Assembly (NCBI GenBank): GCA_910584875.1
Contig: CAJUDA010000007.1
Location: 1-64,000, forward strand
Source: an uncultured Eubacterium sp.
GTDB taxonomy: Bacteria; Bacillota; Clostridia; Lachnospirales; Lachnospiraceae
Length of the DNA: 64,000 bases
Direction of reading: 5' to 3'
Shown: positions 16,739-26,088 of the stretch, in pieces
Numbering within the stretch: the first letter of the stretch is position 1
Layout: every line of letters starts with the position of its first letter
Translations under genes and position numbers: made by a program
The notes under the pieces: model-generated
What the model saw: the letters and a program-made list of their open reading frames with translations, nothing else
Told to the model about the DNA's origin: nothing
Databases searched by the model: none

Positions 16739-17604
16739 TAAAACTGATTGCCTTTGACCTGGACGGGACCGTATTTGACGATCACAAGAAAATCCCTCCT
16801 GCGGCAAAAGAAATACTGGAACGGGCAGCCGGCATGGGGATCGAGATCGTACCAGCGACAGGCAGACCCTATAAGGGACTGTGCGGGGAAGTGGAAAAGC
16901 TTCAGGGAATCCGGTATGTGCTGACGACCAATGGCGGTGGGATTTATGAAAGGGAGACAGGAACGTGTATCTATCAGAACTGCATGAAGCTGGACGGACT
17001 GCTGAGGCTGCTGACCCGTCTGGAAGAGCTGGATGTGATGGCGGACGCTTTTGTGCAGGGGGATTCCTACATGACAAAAAAGAAGGTTCCACTGATCGAT
17101 GGCATCGACGGTCCGGAAGAGATCAAAGACTATATCCGCACATCGCGAACAGTTGTTGAGGACCAGGCGGCTGCCCTCCGGGAGCGGGGGGATGACGTGG
17201 AGAAGCTGACGATCAATTTTGCCGTGGACAACCAGGGAAGAAGGATCGATTACGAAAAGGCATGGAAGATACTGGAGGATTTCCCGGAATTCCACCCGGT
17301 ATCCGGGGGGATGCAGAATATCGAAGTGACAGCCGGCGGGGTAACCAAGGCGAGCGCCCTTCTGTGGCTGGGAGAGTATCTGAAAATAAAACCAGAGGAA
17401 ATGATTGCATTTGGCGACAGTGGGAATGATGTAGATATGCTGAGGGCTGCCGGTACCGGTGTGGCGATGGGAAATGCAGAAAAGGAAGCCAAAGCGGCGG
17501 CAGATTATATCACAACGGCGAATACGGAAGGCGGCATCGTCCACGCATTAAAGAAATTTATACCGGAGCTGGCACAGCCGGAAGGAGGAGACATATGGAA
17601 CTGA
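16735..17604 (+). CDS. HAD-superfamily Cof-type phosphatase
   Basis: This is a 289-residue haloacid-dehalogenase hydrolase of the IIB (Cof) type. Motif I is FDLDGTVFD (near 7-15), the motif II/threonine region is PATGRPY, and motif IV is FGDSGNDVDML. The long region between motifs is the C2 cap, which sets substrate choice, usually a sugar phosphate or nucleotide phosphate. It overlaps the MATE stop by four bases and the next gene's start by ten, so the three are translationally coupled. The substrate is unknown. Confidence 0.88.
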   Translation: MIKLIAFDLDGTVFDDHKKIPPAAKEILERAAGMGIEIVPATGRPYKGLCGEVEKLQGIRYVLTTNGGGIYERETGTCIYQNCMKLDGLLRLLTRLEELDVMADAFVQGDSYMTKKKVPLIDGIDGPEEIKDYIRTSRTVVEDQAAALRERGDDVEKLTINFAVDNQGRRIDYEKAWKILEDFPEFHPVSGGMQNIEVTAGGVTKASALLWLGEYLKIKPEEMIAFGDSGNDVDMLRAAGTGVAMGNAEKEAKAAADYITTANTEGGIVHALKKFIPELAQPEGGDIWN

Positions 17605-18575
17605 TTACAAATATTTTATTTCTTGTCATTGGATTTATCCTGCTGATCAAAGGCGCTGACTTTTTTGTCGATGGAAGCGCTTCTGTGGCACGGTATTTTA
17701 AGGTGCCGGGCGTCATTATCGGTCTGACGATCGTGGCGATGGGGACCAGTGCGCCGGAACTTGCCGTCAGTGTATCGGCAGGGTTGTCCGGCTCCAATGA
17801 GATTGCCGTAAGTAATGTGGTGGGATCGAATATATTTAACCTGCTGATGGTACTGGGGGTCTGTGCCGTCATGAAACCGCTGCCAGTCGATCCTGGCATT
17901 AAAAAGAGAGATTTTCCGATTTCGCTGGTGGCAACGCTGCTGGTGATCCTGCTTGGCGGCAATCTGGTGTTGGCGGGTAAATGTACGGATATTCATGATT
18001 CTACTGCTGTAGCTGGAACGATGTTCCGCTGGAATGGACTGATCCTGGTGGCAGCATTTGTGTTATATCTGCTCTATACGATCCATATTGCCAGAAAAAA
18101 CCGCATTGAGGAAGAAGAGACAGAACAGGTCTCAATGGGTAAAAGTATCCTTCTGATCGCTGTCGGCCTGACGGGGATCATACTGGGAGGGCAGCTGGTG
18201 GTAAACAGTGCAAAGACGCTGGCGGCGATCTGGGGGATGAGCGAGACGCTGATCGGACTGACGATCGTTGCGATCGGGACAAGCCTGCCAGAGCTTGTGA
18301 CTTCCATCGTGGCATCTTCCAAGGGGCAGAATGGCATGGCGATCGGTAATGTGGTGGGATCGAATATATTTAACCTGCTTCTGATCCTTGGCGTGTCGGG
18401 ATCGCTTCATCCTATCGTTATCAACGTTGTCTCTTTTGTGGATCTGGGGATGCTGCTGGGAGTCAGTATGATCGCGTATGCTTTTGTCTGCAGCGGCAGG
18501 AGGATCAACCGCGTAGAAGGAGCAGTTATGATATTACTGTATGCAGCGTATACGGCGTATGCGATCGTGCGTTGA
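17595..18575 (+). CDS. calcium/sodium antiporter (CaCA family, YrbG-like)
   Basis: This is a 326-residue inner-membrane cation exchanger. The two inverted alpha-repeats are nearly identical: GTSAPELAVS ... NVVGSNIFNLL in the first half and GTSLPELVTS ... NVVGSNIFNLL in the second. They supply the ion-binding Glu residues. About ten membrane helices are expected. A short charged loop (ARKNRIEEEETEQ) separates the halves. GGAGG is located 5-6 bases before the start, inside the HAD gene. It probably exports Ca2+ in exchange for Na+ or H+; specificity is inferred from the family. Confidence 0.9.
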   Translation: MELITNILFLVIGFILLIKGADFFVDGSASVARYFKVPGVIIGLTIVAMGTSAPELAVSVSAGLSGSNEIAVSNVVGSNIFNLLMVLGVCAVMKPLPVDPGIKKRDFPISLVATLLVILLGGNLVLAGKCTDIHDSTAVAGTMFRWNGLILVAAFVLYLLYTIHIARKNRIEEEETEQVSMGKSILLIAVGLTGIILGGQLVVNSAKTLAAIWGMSETLIGLTIVAIGTSLPELVTSIVASSKGQNGMAIGNVVGSNIFNLLLILGVSGSLHPIVINVVSFVDLGMLLGVSMIAYAFVCSGRRINRVEGAVMILLYAAYTAYAIVR

Positions 18576-18636
18576 GAGAAAATAATTTAGTTAGAGAAAA
18601 TCTGAGTTGCATTGGAATGGAAGGGAGGGACAGATT

Positions 18637-20331
18637 ATGGCAAGGACGGTGTCCATTGGTACGCAGGATTTTGAAGAACTGATTTCAAGAAATAATTTTT
18701 ACGTGGATAAAACAAGGTTTATCAGGGAATGGTGGGAAAGCGATGACAAGGTGACACTCATTACCCGTCCAAGGCGGTTTGGCAAGACACTGAACATGAA
18801 TATGCTGGAGCGGTTTTTCAGTGTAAGATATGAGGGAAAGGGAGCGGTTTTTGAGGGGCTGGATATCTGGCAGGAGAAGAAATACAGAGAACTGCAGGGG
18901 ACCTACCCGGTAATCTTTCTGTCTTTTGCCAATGTAAAACAGAGGAAGCCAGAAGATGCCATAAGGAAAATTAAGAAAATTATATGGGAATTGTATGACC
19001 AGAATCATTTCCTGCTGGAGAGCACTGTATTAAACGAGGCAGAAAAAGAACAGTTTCAGGCAGTGAAGCAGATAATGGATGACTTGACAGCGCAGGATGC
19101 CGTTTCAGATCTGATGAAACTGCTGTACCATCATTATGGAAAGAAAACGATTGTTCTGCTGGATGAATATGATACTCCTCTGCAGGAAGCGTATGTAAAT
19201 GGTTATTGGGATGAGATGGTTTCCTTTACCAGAAACCTGTTTAATGCCACATTTAAAACCAATCCATATCTAGAGCAGGCAGTAATGACAGGAATTACGA
19301 GAGTAAGTAAAGAATCCATGTTCTCAGACTTGAATAACCTTAAAGTAGTTACGATGAGTTCGAATAAATATGCCTCCTGTTTCGGATTTACAGAGGAAGA
19401 GGTTTTCTCTGCCATGGATGAGTTTGGGCTGACAAATAAAGAAGAAGTAAAACAGTGGTATGACGGATTTTCAATCGGGAATCTGAAAGATATTTACAAT
19501 CCGTGGTCCATCACCAGTATGCTGGATGAGGGGAAACTGGAAACATACTGGGCGAATACCAGTTCCAACAAGCTCATCAGCAATCTGGTCCGGGAGGGGG
19601 AAAGTAATATTAAAATGCAGTTTGAAACTCTTTTGTCTGGGAAAACGATCCGAAGCAGGATCAATGAGGAAATGGTATTCAACCAAATGGAGGACAGTGA
19701 GAAGGCTGTCTGGAGTCTTTTGCTGGCATCAGGGTATTTAAAAATAATAGAGATCCGGGAAGAGGAGTATGAACTTGCCTTGACGAATTATGAAGTAAAA
19801 CGGACCTTTGAAAATATGGTCCGGGACTGGTTTGGTAAGAAAGCGAGTGACTATAATGGATTTGTCCGGGCTCTTCTGCGGGGAAATCTGAAGGAGATGA
19901 AGGCCTATATGAACCGTCTCTCATTTGCCATGTTCAGTTCTTTTGATGGTGGAAACCACCCTTCCGAATTTACCATGCCGGAGAAATTTTACCATGGTTT
20001 TGTGCTGGGGCTGCTGGTGGAACTCACAGGCAGATATAAAGTAACATCCAACAGGGAGAGCGGGTTTGGACGGTATGATGTGATGCTGGAACCGTTGGGG
20101 CAGGAAAATAATGGTATTATAAAGAATGGTAAAAAAGACGATGCCATTATTATGGAATTTAAGGTGCATGATCCGGAAGAGGAATCCACCCTGGAAGAAA
20201 CCGTACAGGCAGCGCTTTGTCAGATAGAAGAGAAAAAATATGAGCAGACACTGCTGGACAGCGGGATAGGCAGGGAGAGGATCCGAAAGTATGGTTTTGC
20301 CTTTGAGGGGAAAAAGGTACTGATCGGGTAA
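18637..20331 (+). CDS. AAA-ATPase-like / PD-(D/E)XK nuclease family protein
   Basis: This 564-residue protein belongs to the family with an N-terminal AAA-ATPase-like domain and a C-terminal PD-(D/E)XK nuclease-like domain. Walker A is RPRRFGKT (44-51), and Walker B is IVLLDEYDTPL. The nuclease core near the C-terminus has GRYDVMLEP and IIMEFKVHD (D ... E-x-K), then an ETVQAALCQIEEKKY helix. Such genes are multicopy in gut Clostridia; the biological role is unsettled (mobile-DNA or defence roles have been suggested). The start at 18637 follows GGGAGGG. It is a single gene followed by a terminator. Confidence 0.82.
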   Translation: MARTVSIGTQDFEELISRNNFYVDKTRFIREWWESDDKVTLITRPRRFGKTLNMNMLERFFSVRYEGKGAVFEGLDIWQEKKYRELQGTYPVIFLSFANVKQRKPEDAIRKIKKIIWELYDQNHFLLESTVLNEAEKEQFQAVKQIMDDLTAQDAVSDLMKLLYHHYGKKTIVLLDEYDTPLQEAYVNGYWDEMVSFTRNLFNATFKTNPYLEQAVMTGITRVSKESMFSDLNNLKVVTMSSNKYASCFGFTEEEVFSAMDEFGLTNKEEVKQWYDGFSIGNLKDIYNPWSITSMLDEGKLETYWANTSSNKLISNLVREGESNIKMQFETLLSGKTIRSRINEEMVFNQMEDSEKAVWSLLLASGYLKIIEIREEEYELALTNYEVKRTFENMVRDWFGKKASDYNGFVRALLRGNLKEMKAYMNRLSFAMFSSFDGGNHPSEFTMPEKFYHGFVLGLLVELTGRYKVTSNRESGFGRYDVMLEPLGQENNGIIKNGKKDDAIIMEFKVHDPEEESTLEETVQAALCQIEEKKYEQTLLDSGIGRERIRKYGFAFEGKKVLIG

Positions 20332-20380
20332 CGATAGTTTTTTTGGAAATTTGCACTCAATAATATGTAACTTTAAAACT

Positions 20381-20412
20381 CCCGGAGAAAATCCCCTCTC
20401 CGGGGGTTTTTT
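20381..20412 (+). terminator. terminator after the AAA-ATPase gene
   Basis: CCCGGAGA (20381-20388) and TCTCCGGG (20397-20404) pair, followed by GG and six T. Confidence 0.85.
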
Positions 20413-20479
20413 GGTAAAAACAACCAAATAAGAGCAACCATATTTGTGAAACATTTTGAAAGAAAATGAAATAATATGA

Positions 20480-20508
20480 TTGACAATGAATGATTATGAA
20501 AGTATAAT
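20480..20508 (+). promoter_or_regulatory. promoter of the deoR-type/fructose PTS operon
   Basis: Consensus -35 TTGACA (20480-20485), 17-base spacer, -10 TATAAT (20503-20508). Confidence 0.85.
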
Positions 20509-20543
20509 AAGATCAGACAGAACGGCAGAAAAGAGGTGAGAGG

Positions 20544-21332
20544 ATGCTTACAGAGGAACGGTTACAGACGATCCAGGACATGGTTGAGAGGAGGAAAAGC
20601 GCTTCGATCCAGGAGCTGGTAGAAGAACTTGATATATCCGAGTCTACCGTACGCCGTGACCTGGCACTGTTAGACCAGCAGGGAAGGGTCAGCAAGGTGC
20701 GAGGAGGAGCGATGGCATGCGACAGTCATTACAGCACGGAGGACGCCCCGGTTGCCAGCAGGCGGGATCTCAATCTGGGGGAGAAACAGGCGATTGCCAG
20801 ATATGCCGCTTCCCTGATCCGTCCGCATGATTTTATCTATTTGGATGCAGGGACCACGACAGAACTGCTGATTGATTATCTGACAGAAAAAAATGTGGTT
20901 TTTGTGACGAATGCCCTGTCACATGCCAGAAAGCTGTCCCAGATGGGGTATACGGCATATATACCAGGCGGTGAGTTTAAGGCGGCGACAGAGGCTGTGG
21001 TAGGAGAGGAAGCAATGGAAAGCCTCCGTAAGTATAATTTCACAAAAGGCTTCTGGGGGACCAACGGTATCAGTGTAAAAGGCGGTTTCAGCACACCGGA
21101 TGTCAAAGAAGCGAATGTGAAGAAAACAGCGATGGAGCACTGTGCCGAATGTTATGTTTTGTGTGATTCCAGTAAATTTTCACAGATTTCCTGCGTAAAA
21201 TTTAATGAAATAGCAAACGCTGTCATTATTACGACAGAGAACACCAAAGAGATACTCGGTGATGAGTATTATGAGTATGAGGCAGCCGGCGATATCCGGA
21301 TCGCCAGGACTGCGGGACGGAAACTGCATTAA
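20544..21332 (+). CDS. DeoR-family transcriptional regulator (FruR-like)
   Basis: This 262-residue sugar-phosphate-responsive repressor has an N-terminal helix-turn-helix (RLQTIQDMVERRKSASIQELVEE is the helix region at 5-27, then LDISESTVRRDLALLDQQG) and a C-terminal DeoRC sensor domain with YLDAGTTTELL and the FVTNALSHARKL block. It is directly followed by a fructose PTS, so it probably represses that gene and responds to fructose 1-phosphate, as FruR does. That is an inference from position. It has its own strong promoter. Confidence 0.88.
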   Translation: MLTEERLQTIQDMVERRKSASIQELVEELDISESTVRRDLALLDQQGRVSKVRGGAMACDSHYSTEDAPVASRRDLNLGEKQAIARYAASLIRPHDFIYLDAGTTTELLIDYLTEKNVVFVTNALSHARKLSQMGYTAYIPGGEFKAATEAVVGEEAMESLRKYNFTKGFWGTNGISVKGGFSTPDVKEANVKKTAMEHCAECYVLCDSSKFSQISCVKFNEIANAVIITTENTKEILGDEYYEYEAAGDIRIARTAGRKLH

Positions 21333-21355
21333 AAAAGAAAAGGAGGTAGAGGAAT

Positions 21356-23416
21356 ATGAGGATTACGGATTTACTGAGCCCGGAAAGTATCTGCCTGAAT
21401 GGCAGGGCTGAGAACAAGAAAGATGCCCTGGATCAGATCGTAGATCTTATGGCGAAGAGCGGAAGAGTGGGTGATGTGGAGAAATATCGCAAAGGTGTGT
21501 ATGCCAGGGAGGAAGAGAGTACGACCGGGATCGGTGAGGGGATCGCTATACCGCATTGCAAGTCGGATGCCGTGATCCGGCCGGGACTGGCGGCAATGAC
21601 ACTGCCGGACGGTGTGGATTTTGAATCGCTGGACGGGCAGCCGGCAAATTTATTCTTTCTGATCGCAGCGCCGGATACGGAGGATAATGTACATCTGGAT
21701 GTACTGAGTAAGCTTTCGGTACTGCTGATGGATGAGGATTTTACCGATGGGCTTCGTCAGGCGAAAAGTGTAGAGGAATTTCTGAAAGTGATTGATGCGG
21801 CAGAAAAGGATAAGGATGAGGATTCAGAAGACACATCTTCACAGGAACCGGTGGGGAGCAAAAAGATACTTGCGGTGACCGGATGTCCTACCGGGATCGC
21901 ACATACCTATATGGCGGCTGAGGCGCTGGAGAAAAAAGCAAAAGAACTGGGGTATGAGATCAAGGTAGAGACGAGAGGGTCCGGCGGCGCCAAAAATGTT
22001 CTGACCGCAGAAGAGATCGCCGGTGCCGATGGTATCATTGTGGCGGCAGATACCAAAGTGCCGATGGACCGTTTTGCCGGGAAACGTGTGGTGATCACGA
22101 AAGTGGCAAATGGGATCAATAAGCCGGGTGAACTGATCGAAGAGGCGCTGAGCGGCAAAGCTCCGGTATATGAAGCTGGTTCTGCGGCCGGATCTGCGGA
22201 AAAAGAAGAAGAGAACAAAGGTGGTATCGGTCATCAGGTTTATACGCATCTGATGAATGGCGTATCCCATATGCTTCCGTTTGTGATCGGCGGCGGTATT
22301 CTGACAGCGCTGGCATTTCTGATTGATACATTGTGCGGATATGGTACGAGCGGCGGGGCAAACTTTGGCAGCTGTACTCCTTTTTCGGCATTCTTCAAAT
22401 ACATTGGTGGGTTATCCATGGGGATGATGGTACCGGTGCTGGCGGGTTATATTGCCTATTCGATCGCAGACCGCCCCGGTCTTGCCGTAGGATTTGCCGG
22501 AGGACTTCTGGCGGCGAATGGAAATGCGGTTCTGGCGAATTTCCCTGTGTTTAAAGATCATGTGGATTCGCTGGGTGCGTTCAATAAATTTATCGCAAAC
22601 TTTGCTTTTCAGGACGTAAATGGTGGCAATACGGTCTCTGGTTTTCTGGGAGGGATTGTTGCCGGATTTCTTGCCGGGTTTATCGTACTGGGGCTGAAGA
22701 AACTCTGCGAGAAGCTGCCGGATGCTTTAGACGGTATAAAGCCGACGCTGATCTATCCGCTGGCAGGCATTTTTTCCATCGGCGTATTGATGTGCTTCAT
22801 CTTTAATCCGCTGATCGGGCTGATCAATACCGGGCTCAGCAATATGCTCAGTGGTATCGCCGATGCGGGCATGATCACAGTGCTTGGTCTGATCCTGGGG
22901 GCGATGATGGCGATCGATATGGGAGGTCCCATCAACAAGGCGGCGTATGTATTCGGCAGCGGTATGCTTGCCACGGCGGCACAACTGATGGAGAAGGGAG
23001 CGCAGGCTTCTGATCCGGCTGTCCAGGCATGCTTTATCTCAATGGCAGCCATTATGGTAGGAGGTATGGTTCCTCCGATCGGTATTGCCGTTGCCTGCTG
23101 GCTGTTCCCGAAGAAATTCACCAGAGCGGAGAGAGGCTCTGCGGTATCCAATATCGTTATGGGCTGTTCCTTCATCACAGAGGGTGCGATCCCCTTTGCG
23201 GCAGCGGATCCGGCACATGTCATTCCGTGTACGATGGTAGGAGCCGGGGTAGCAGGATTTTTGTCCGCTTTGTTTGGCTGTACGCTGATGGCGCCGCATG
23301 GAGGTATTTTCGTATTTGCCACGGTGGGGAATCCATTTATGTATATTGTGGCATGGCTCGTTGGCTCAGCAGTGACGGCAGTTATGCTTGGCTTTGTAAA
23401 GAAAAACGCAGAATGA
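21356..23416 (+). CDS. fruA: fructose-specific PTS EIIABC
   Basis: This 686-residue membrane permease takes up fructose and phosphorylates it to fructose 1-phosphate. The domain order is IIA (1-145; phospho-His in GIAIPHCKSD, H67), IIB (about 165-265; phospho-Cys in AVTGCPTGIAHTYMA) and the membrane IIC domain (about 295-680; GGIGHQVYTHLMNGVSHMLP start). It follows the DeoR regulator by 23 bases, with AAAGGAGG upstream. The usual middle gene, 1-phosphofructokinase, is absent from this operon and must lie elsewhere if the pathway is complete. A family relative could carry mannose-type substrates, so fructose is likely but not certain. Confidence 0.92.
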   Translation: MRITDLLSPESICLNGRAENKKDALDQIVDLMAKSGRVGDVEKYRKGVYAREEESTTGIGEGIAIPHCKSDAVIRPGLAAMTLPDGVDFESLDGQPANLFFLIAAPDTEDNVHLDVLSKLSVLLMDEDFTDGLRQAKSVEEFLKVIDAAEKDKDEDSEDTSSQEPVGSKKILAVTGCPTGIAHTYMAAEALEKKAKELGYEIKVETRGSGGAKNVLTAEEIAGADGIIVAADTKVPMDRFAGKRVVITKVANGINKPGELIEEALSGKAPVYEAGSAAGSAEKEEENKGGIGHQVYTHLMNGVSHMLPFVIGGGILTALAFLIDTLCGYGTSGGANFGSCTPFSAFFKYIGGLSMGMMVPVLAGYIAYSIADRPGLAVGFAGGLLAANGNAVLANFPVFKDHVDSLGAFNKFIANFAFQDVNGGNTVSGFLGGIVAGFLAGFIVLGLKKLCEKLPDALDGIKPTLIYPLAGIFSIGVLMCFIFNPLIGLINTGLSNMLSGIADAGMITVLGLILGAMMAIDMGGPINKAAYVFGSGMLATAAQLMEKGAQASDPAVQACFISMAAIMVGGMVPPIGIAVACWLFPKKFTRAERGSAVSNIVMGCSFITEGAIPFAAADPAHVIPCTMVGAGVAGFLSALFGCTLMAPHGGIFVFATVGNPFMYIVAWLVGSAVTAVMLGFVKKNAE

Positions 23417-23444
23417 CGATAGGTCTTGTGTCCGGTGAGGCAGT

Positions 23445-25430
23445 TCACCGGACACGGATCTTTAACGTTATGGTACGGTTCTGAAAGCGGATCGCGACAG
23501 AACCTGTACCTTTTTTCTTTGCCCGGATCACTCCCTTTTTGCTGATGGAAACATATTTTTTTGAGCGGGAAGTACAGCTTACCTTGTACCGGGCGGGAGC
23601 GGCAGTGATCTTGAGACGGAGTTTCTTCCCTTTTTTGATCGTCAGTTTCGTCCCATTTTTCAGTGTCTTCTTTCCTTTTTTGATCCGAAGTGTCGTTTTG
23701 ACCAGTTTTTTTCTTGTCTTTGTTACTTCCTTATATGCTTTTGTGAAAGCAGACGGGGTGATGGACACAGGGTGCAGTCTTGTTTTATCCAGAAGGGTAG
23801 AAAATTTTGCGGGAAGTGGATCCGTTGTCCCTTTGGCATAGCCGTAATAACTCAGGGGATCTTTGGCTGTCCGGAAATAGTTTTCGATTTTTTCCGCCCC
23901 TTTATCTGTTTTTGTGATGTGAAACAGGTCTTCAAAATTTTTGAGAGCGGATTTTAGTTTGTTATAACTGGATTTTGTGTAACTTTGTTTTTTGAGGTTT
24001 TTTGCTTTTTTGACAGTCGCCAGAGGATTGCTTTTCTTTTTCGTCTTTCGGATCGTAAAGTCATCGGCGTAGGGTTTCCCATCCTGGTCAAATGTTTTCA
24101 GGGAAAGTGTATTACCCGCTACCGTGAGGACAGAGAACGTAGGAAGAGGGTTGTTGGAGCGCTCTGCTACGTAATACTGTTTCGGATTGGTAAGTCCGTA
24201 CATCTTGCTGCCGGATGAGGTGCCGAGAGCGATGTAGGTCGTGCCAAGTGGGTCGGTGAGAGTATTGCCGGGATAGTCTATGGCAGTACCATCCAGCATC
24301 GGATCAGAGCGGGCGTAAGAATGATCGTGACCGGAAAATACAAGGTCAATGCTGTATTCGTCCATCAGGGGGGCGAATATGGTACGGAGATTTGCCGAGG
24401 TGCGGTTGGAGTGCATCGCACCGGAACCGTAAATATCATGATGCATCAGGACGATCCGCCATCCGGCGTCCGGATGGGAAGCCGTCGCTTTTTTCATGAG
24501 TTTGCGGTGTGCGCTCATTTTGCGGCTGTTGCTGTTGAGTACGATGAAGAGGATGCTTCCCCGGCTGAAATAGTAATCACAGCCGGAGGGAGTAGAACCG
24601 TAGTTATTTTCGCTGTTTGGTGTGTTGAAATGGTACTGGTAGTCGCAGCCTTTCGTCTCGTGATTGCCGATGGCGGCAGCCACAGGGAGACGGCGGAGCT
24701 GTGATGGGTATAAGAAACCGGCATACTCGCTCTCGCGGATACAGTCAGGATCATCGTCTGTCTTATAATTGATCTGGTCTCCGGCGGATAAAAGAAAAGA
24801 GGCGCCGGGGGCGGTCTGGAGTGCCTGCCGGAGTGTCTGGCTCCAGTTGTAGGCATCGGATGCAATATTGCCGGAAGCACCGATCTGGGGATCGCCCGTG
24901 AGGATGGCAGTGACAGAACTGTTATCCGGTGTACAAAAGGTGTATATTCCAGACCAGACTATAGCTGTAGAATTTAGCATACAGGTATATCGATAATAGT
25001 ATGTTTTGCCGGGCTGCAGATAATTTTTGATGGAAACGTGATTGGCGGCACGATAGGTGGTTGTGCCGTTGCTCCGTGATATGACAGCGGCGGTACCGTC
25101 AAAAATTTTATTTTTTGCAAAGGCAGGATCGGCACTGATCTGGACAGCAGGTCTTCCGATGGATTCGGAATACCAGGAGAAATTCATGCAGGATTCGTCG
25201 GATCCCGGTGTAAGGATAATATTGCCGGTGGAAGCAGGGGATTCGGACTGCCATTCCGGAAGCCATGTCTGGCAGCCGGGCGTATGGATGGTAGTGTCTG
25301 CGGTAGACTGCTCTGTTTTAATCGTGGTCTCGCCATAGGCAAAAACGCCGTCCGGCTGGATGGTGGGAATAAAAATCATACTGTATAGTATACTAATGAG
25401 TAAAAGAGATGCAGTGATGCGCTTTTTCAT
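23445..25430 (-). CDS. secreted purple-acid-phosphatase-like metallophosphoesterase
   Basis: This is a 661-residue exported protein with a signal peptide (basic MKKR, then a hydrophobic stretch to about residue 32). An N-terminal fibronectin-like domain (about 70-170) is followed by a calcineurin-type dinuclear metal domain: LTGDPQIG, SAGDQINYK, GNHETKG, LMHHDIYG and FSGHDHSYARSD supply the Asp, Asn and His ligands. The C-terminal 190 residues are Lys-rich, with a helical linker (KAKNLKKQSYTKSSYNKLKS) and a final Ig-like strand domain (about 585-661), perhaps for wall binding. The substrate is unknown. The promoter TTGACC-17-TACGAT is at 25476-25504. The gene is convergent with fruA. Confidence 0.85.
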   Translation of the reverse strand: MKKRITASLLLISILYSMIFIPTIQPDGVFAYGETTIKTEQSTADTTIHTPGCQTWLPEWQSESPASTGNIILTPGSDESCMNFSWYSESIGRPAVQISADPAFAKNKIFDGTAAVISRSNGTTTYRAANHVSIKNYLQPGKTYYYRYTCMLNSTAIVWSGIYTFCTPDNSSVTAILTGDPQIGASGNIASDAYNWSQTLRQALQTAPGASFLLSAGDQINYKTDDDPDCIRESEYAGFLYPSQLRRLPVAAAIGNHETKGCDYQYHFNTPNSENNYGSTPSGCDYYFSRGSILFIVLNSNSRKMSAHRKLMKKATASHPDAGWRIVLMHHDIYGSGAMHSNRTSANLRTIFAPLMDEYSIDLVFSGHDHSYARSDPMLDGTAIDYPGNTLTDPLGTTYIALGTSSGSKMYGLTNPKQYYVAERSNNPLPTFSVLTVAGNTLSLKTFDQDGKPYADDFTIRKTKKKSNPLATVKKAKNLKKQSYTKSSYNKLKSALKNFEDLFHITKTDKGAEKIENYFRTAKDPLSYYGYAKGTTDPLPAKFSTLLDKTRLHPVSITPSAFTKAYKEVTKTRKKLVKTTLRIKKGKKTLKNGTKLTIKKGKKLRLKITAAPARYKVSCTSRSKKYVSISKKGVIRAKKKGTGSVAIRFQNRTITLKIRVR

Positions 25431-25475
25431 GTGTTCACAACCTTTCGGAAATTATGTGTCATATCTATAGTATGT

Positions 25476-25504
25476 ATCGTATCATAAAAGTTATCCGGGG
25501 TCAA
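25476..25504 (-). promoter_or_regulatory. promoter of the metallophosphoesterase gene
   Basis: Reverse strand: -35 TTGACC (25499-25504), 17-base spacer, -10 TACGAT (25476-25481). Confidence 0.5.
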
Positions 25505-25539
25505 AGGAGAAGGAGAACACAAAAAGTTCATAAAATTTG

Positions 25540-25566
25540 TTAGCACTCACTCTTGACGAGTGCTAA
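25540..25566 (+). promoter_or_regulatory. CIRCE operator (HrcA binding site)
   Basis: A perfect TTAGCACTC-N9-GAGTGCTAA inverted repeat, immediately upstream of the hsp20 pair. HrcA repression relieved by heat shock is expected. Confidence 0.97.
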
Positions 25567-25581
25567 CAATAGTGGTATAGT
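25553..25581 (+). promoter_or_regulatory. promoter of the hsp20 operon
   Basis: -35 TTGACG (25553-25558, inside CIRCE), 17-base spacer, -10 TATAGT (25576-25581). HrcA bound to CIRCE would cover the -35. Confidence 0.85.
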
Positions 25582-25645
25582 GTAGTCAGAGTAAATAATC
25601 AGGGAACAAAAAAGTTCCCGAAAAAAAGAAAAGGAGAGATGCCTT

Positions 25646-26071
25646 ATGTTGATGCCTAGTATATTTGGAGAAAACTTGTTTGATGATTTTTTCAATTTCC
25701 CTTCCGGCAGTTTTGCGGCGGATTCCATGGATCTGATGAAGACGGATGTCAAAGAGAATGCAGACAGTTATGAGATCATGATGAATCTGCCCGGAGTAAA
25801 GAAGGAAGATGTAAAAGCAGAGTTGAAGCAGGGGTATCTGACGATCCATGCAAATTCTGAGAGCAGCAGTGAGGAAAAGGATGAGGAGGGGAGATATATC
25901 CGCAGAGAACGTCACGCCGGTTCGTGCAGCAGAAGCTTTTATGTCGGTGAGGCGGTGACAGAAGAGGATATCAAGGCGAAGTTTGAAGATGGGACCCTTA
26001 AGATGGTAATACCAAAAAAGGAACAGCAGCCGGCGGTAGAAAAGAAAAAATATATTGCCATAGAAGGCTGA
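25646..26071 (+). CDS. Hsp20/alpha-crystallin small heat-shock protein (first copy)
   Basis: This is a 141-residue small heat-shock chaperone that holds unfolding proteins. The alpha-crystallin domain starts near residue 30 (LMKTDVKENADSYEIMMNLP) and ends with the conserved FEDGTLKMVIPKKE (A-x-x-x-G-x-L type). A short hydrophobic N-terminus and a PAVEKKKYIAIEG tail frame it. It is controlled by CIRCE. The second copy follows 17 bases downstream and shares the tail motif, so this is a tandem duplication that has diverged. Confidence 0.95.
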   Translation: MLMPSIFGENLFDDFFNFPSGSFAADSMDLMKTDVKENADSYEIMMNLPGVKKEDVKAELKQGYLTIHANSESSSEEKDEEGRYIRRERHAGSCSRSFYVGEAVTEEDIKAKFEDGTLKMVIPKKEQQPAVEKKKYIAIEG

Positions 26072-26088
26072 TAAAGGAGGAAATGCAT

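Noticed and set aside
23428..23455. Perfect 11-base stem between fruA and the metallophosphoesterase gene
   Set aside because: No T-run on either strand and it overlaps the end of the phosphoesterase coding sequence, so I did not call it a terminator.
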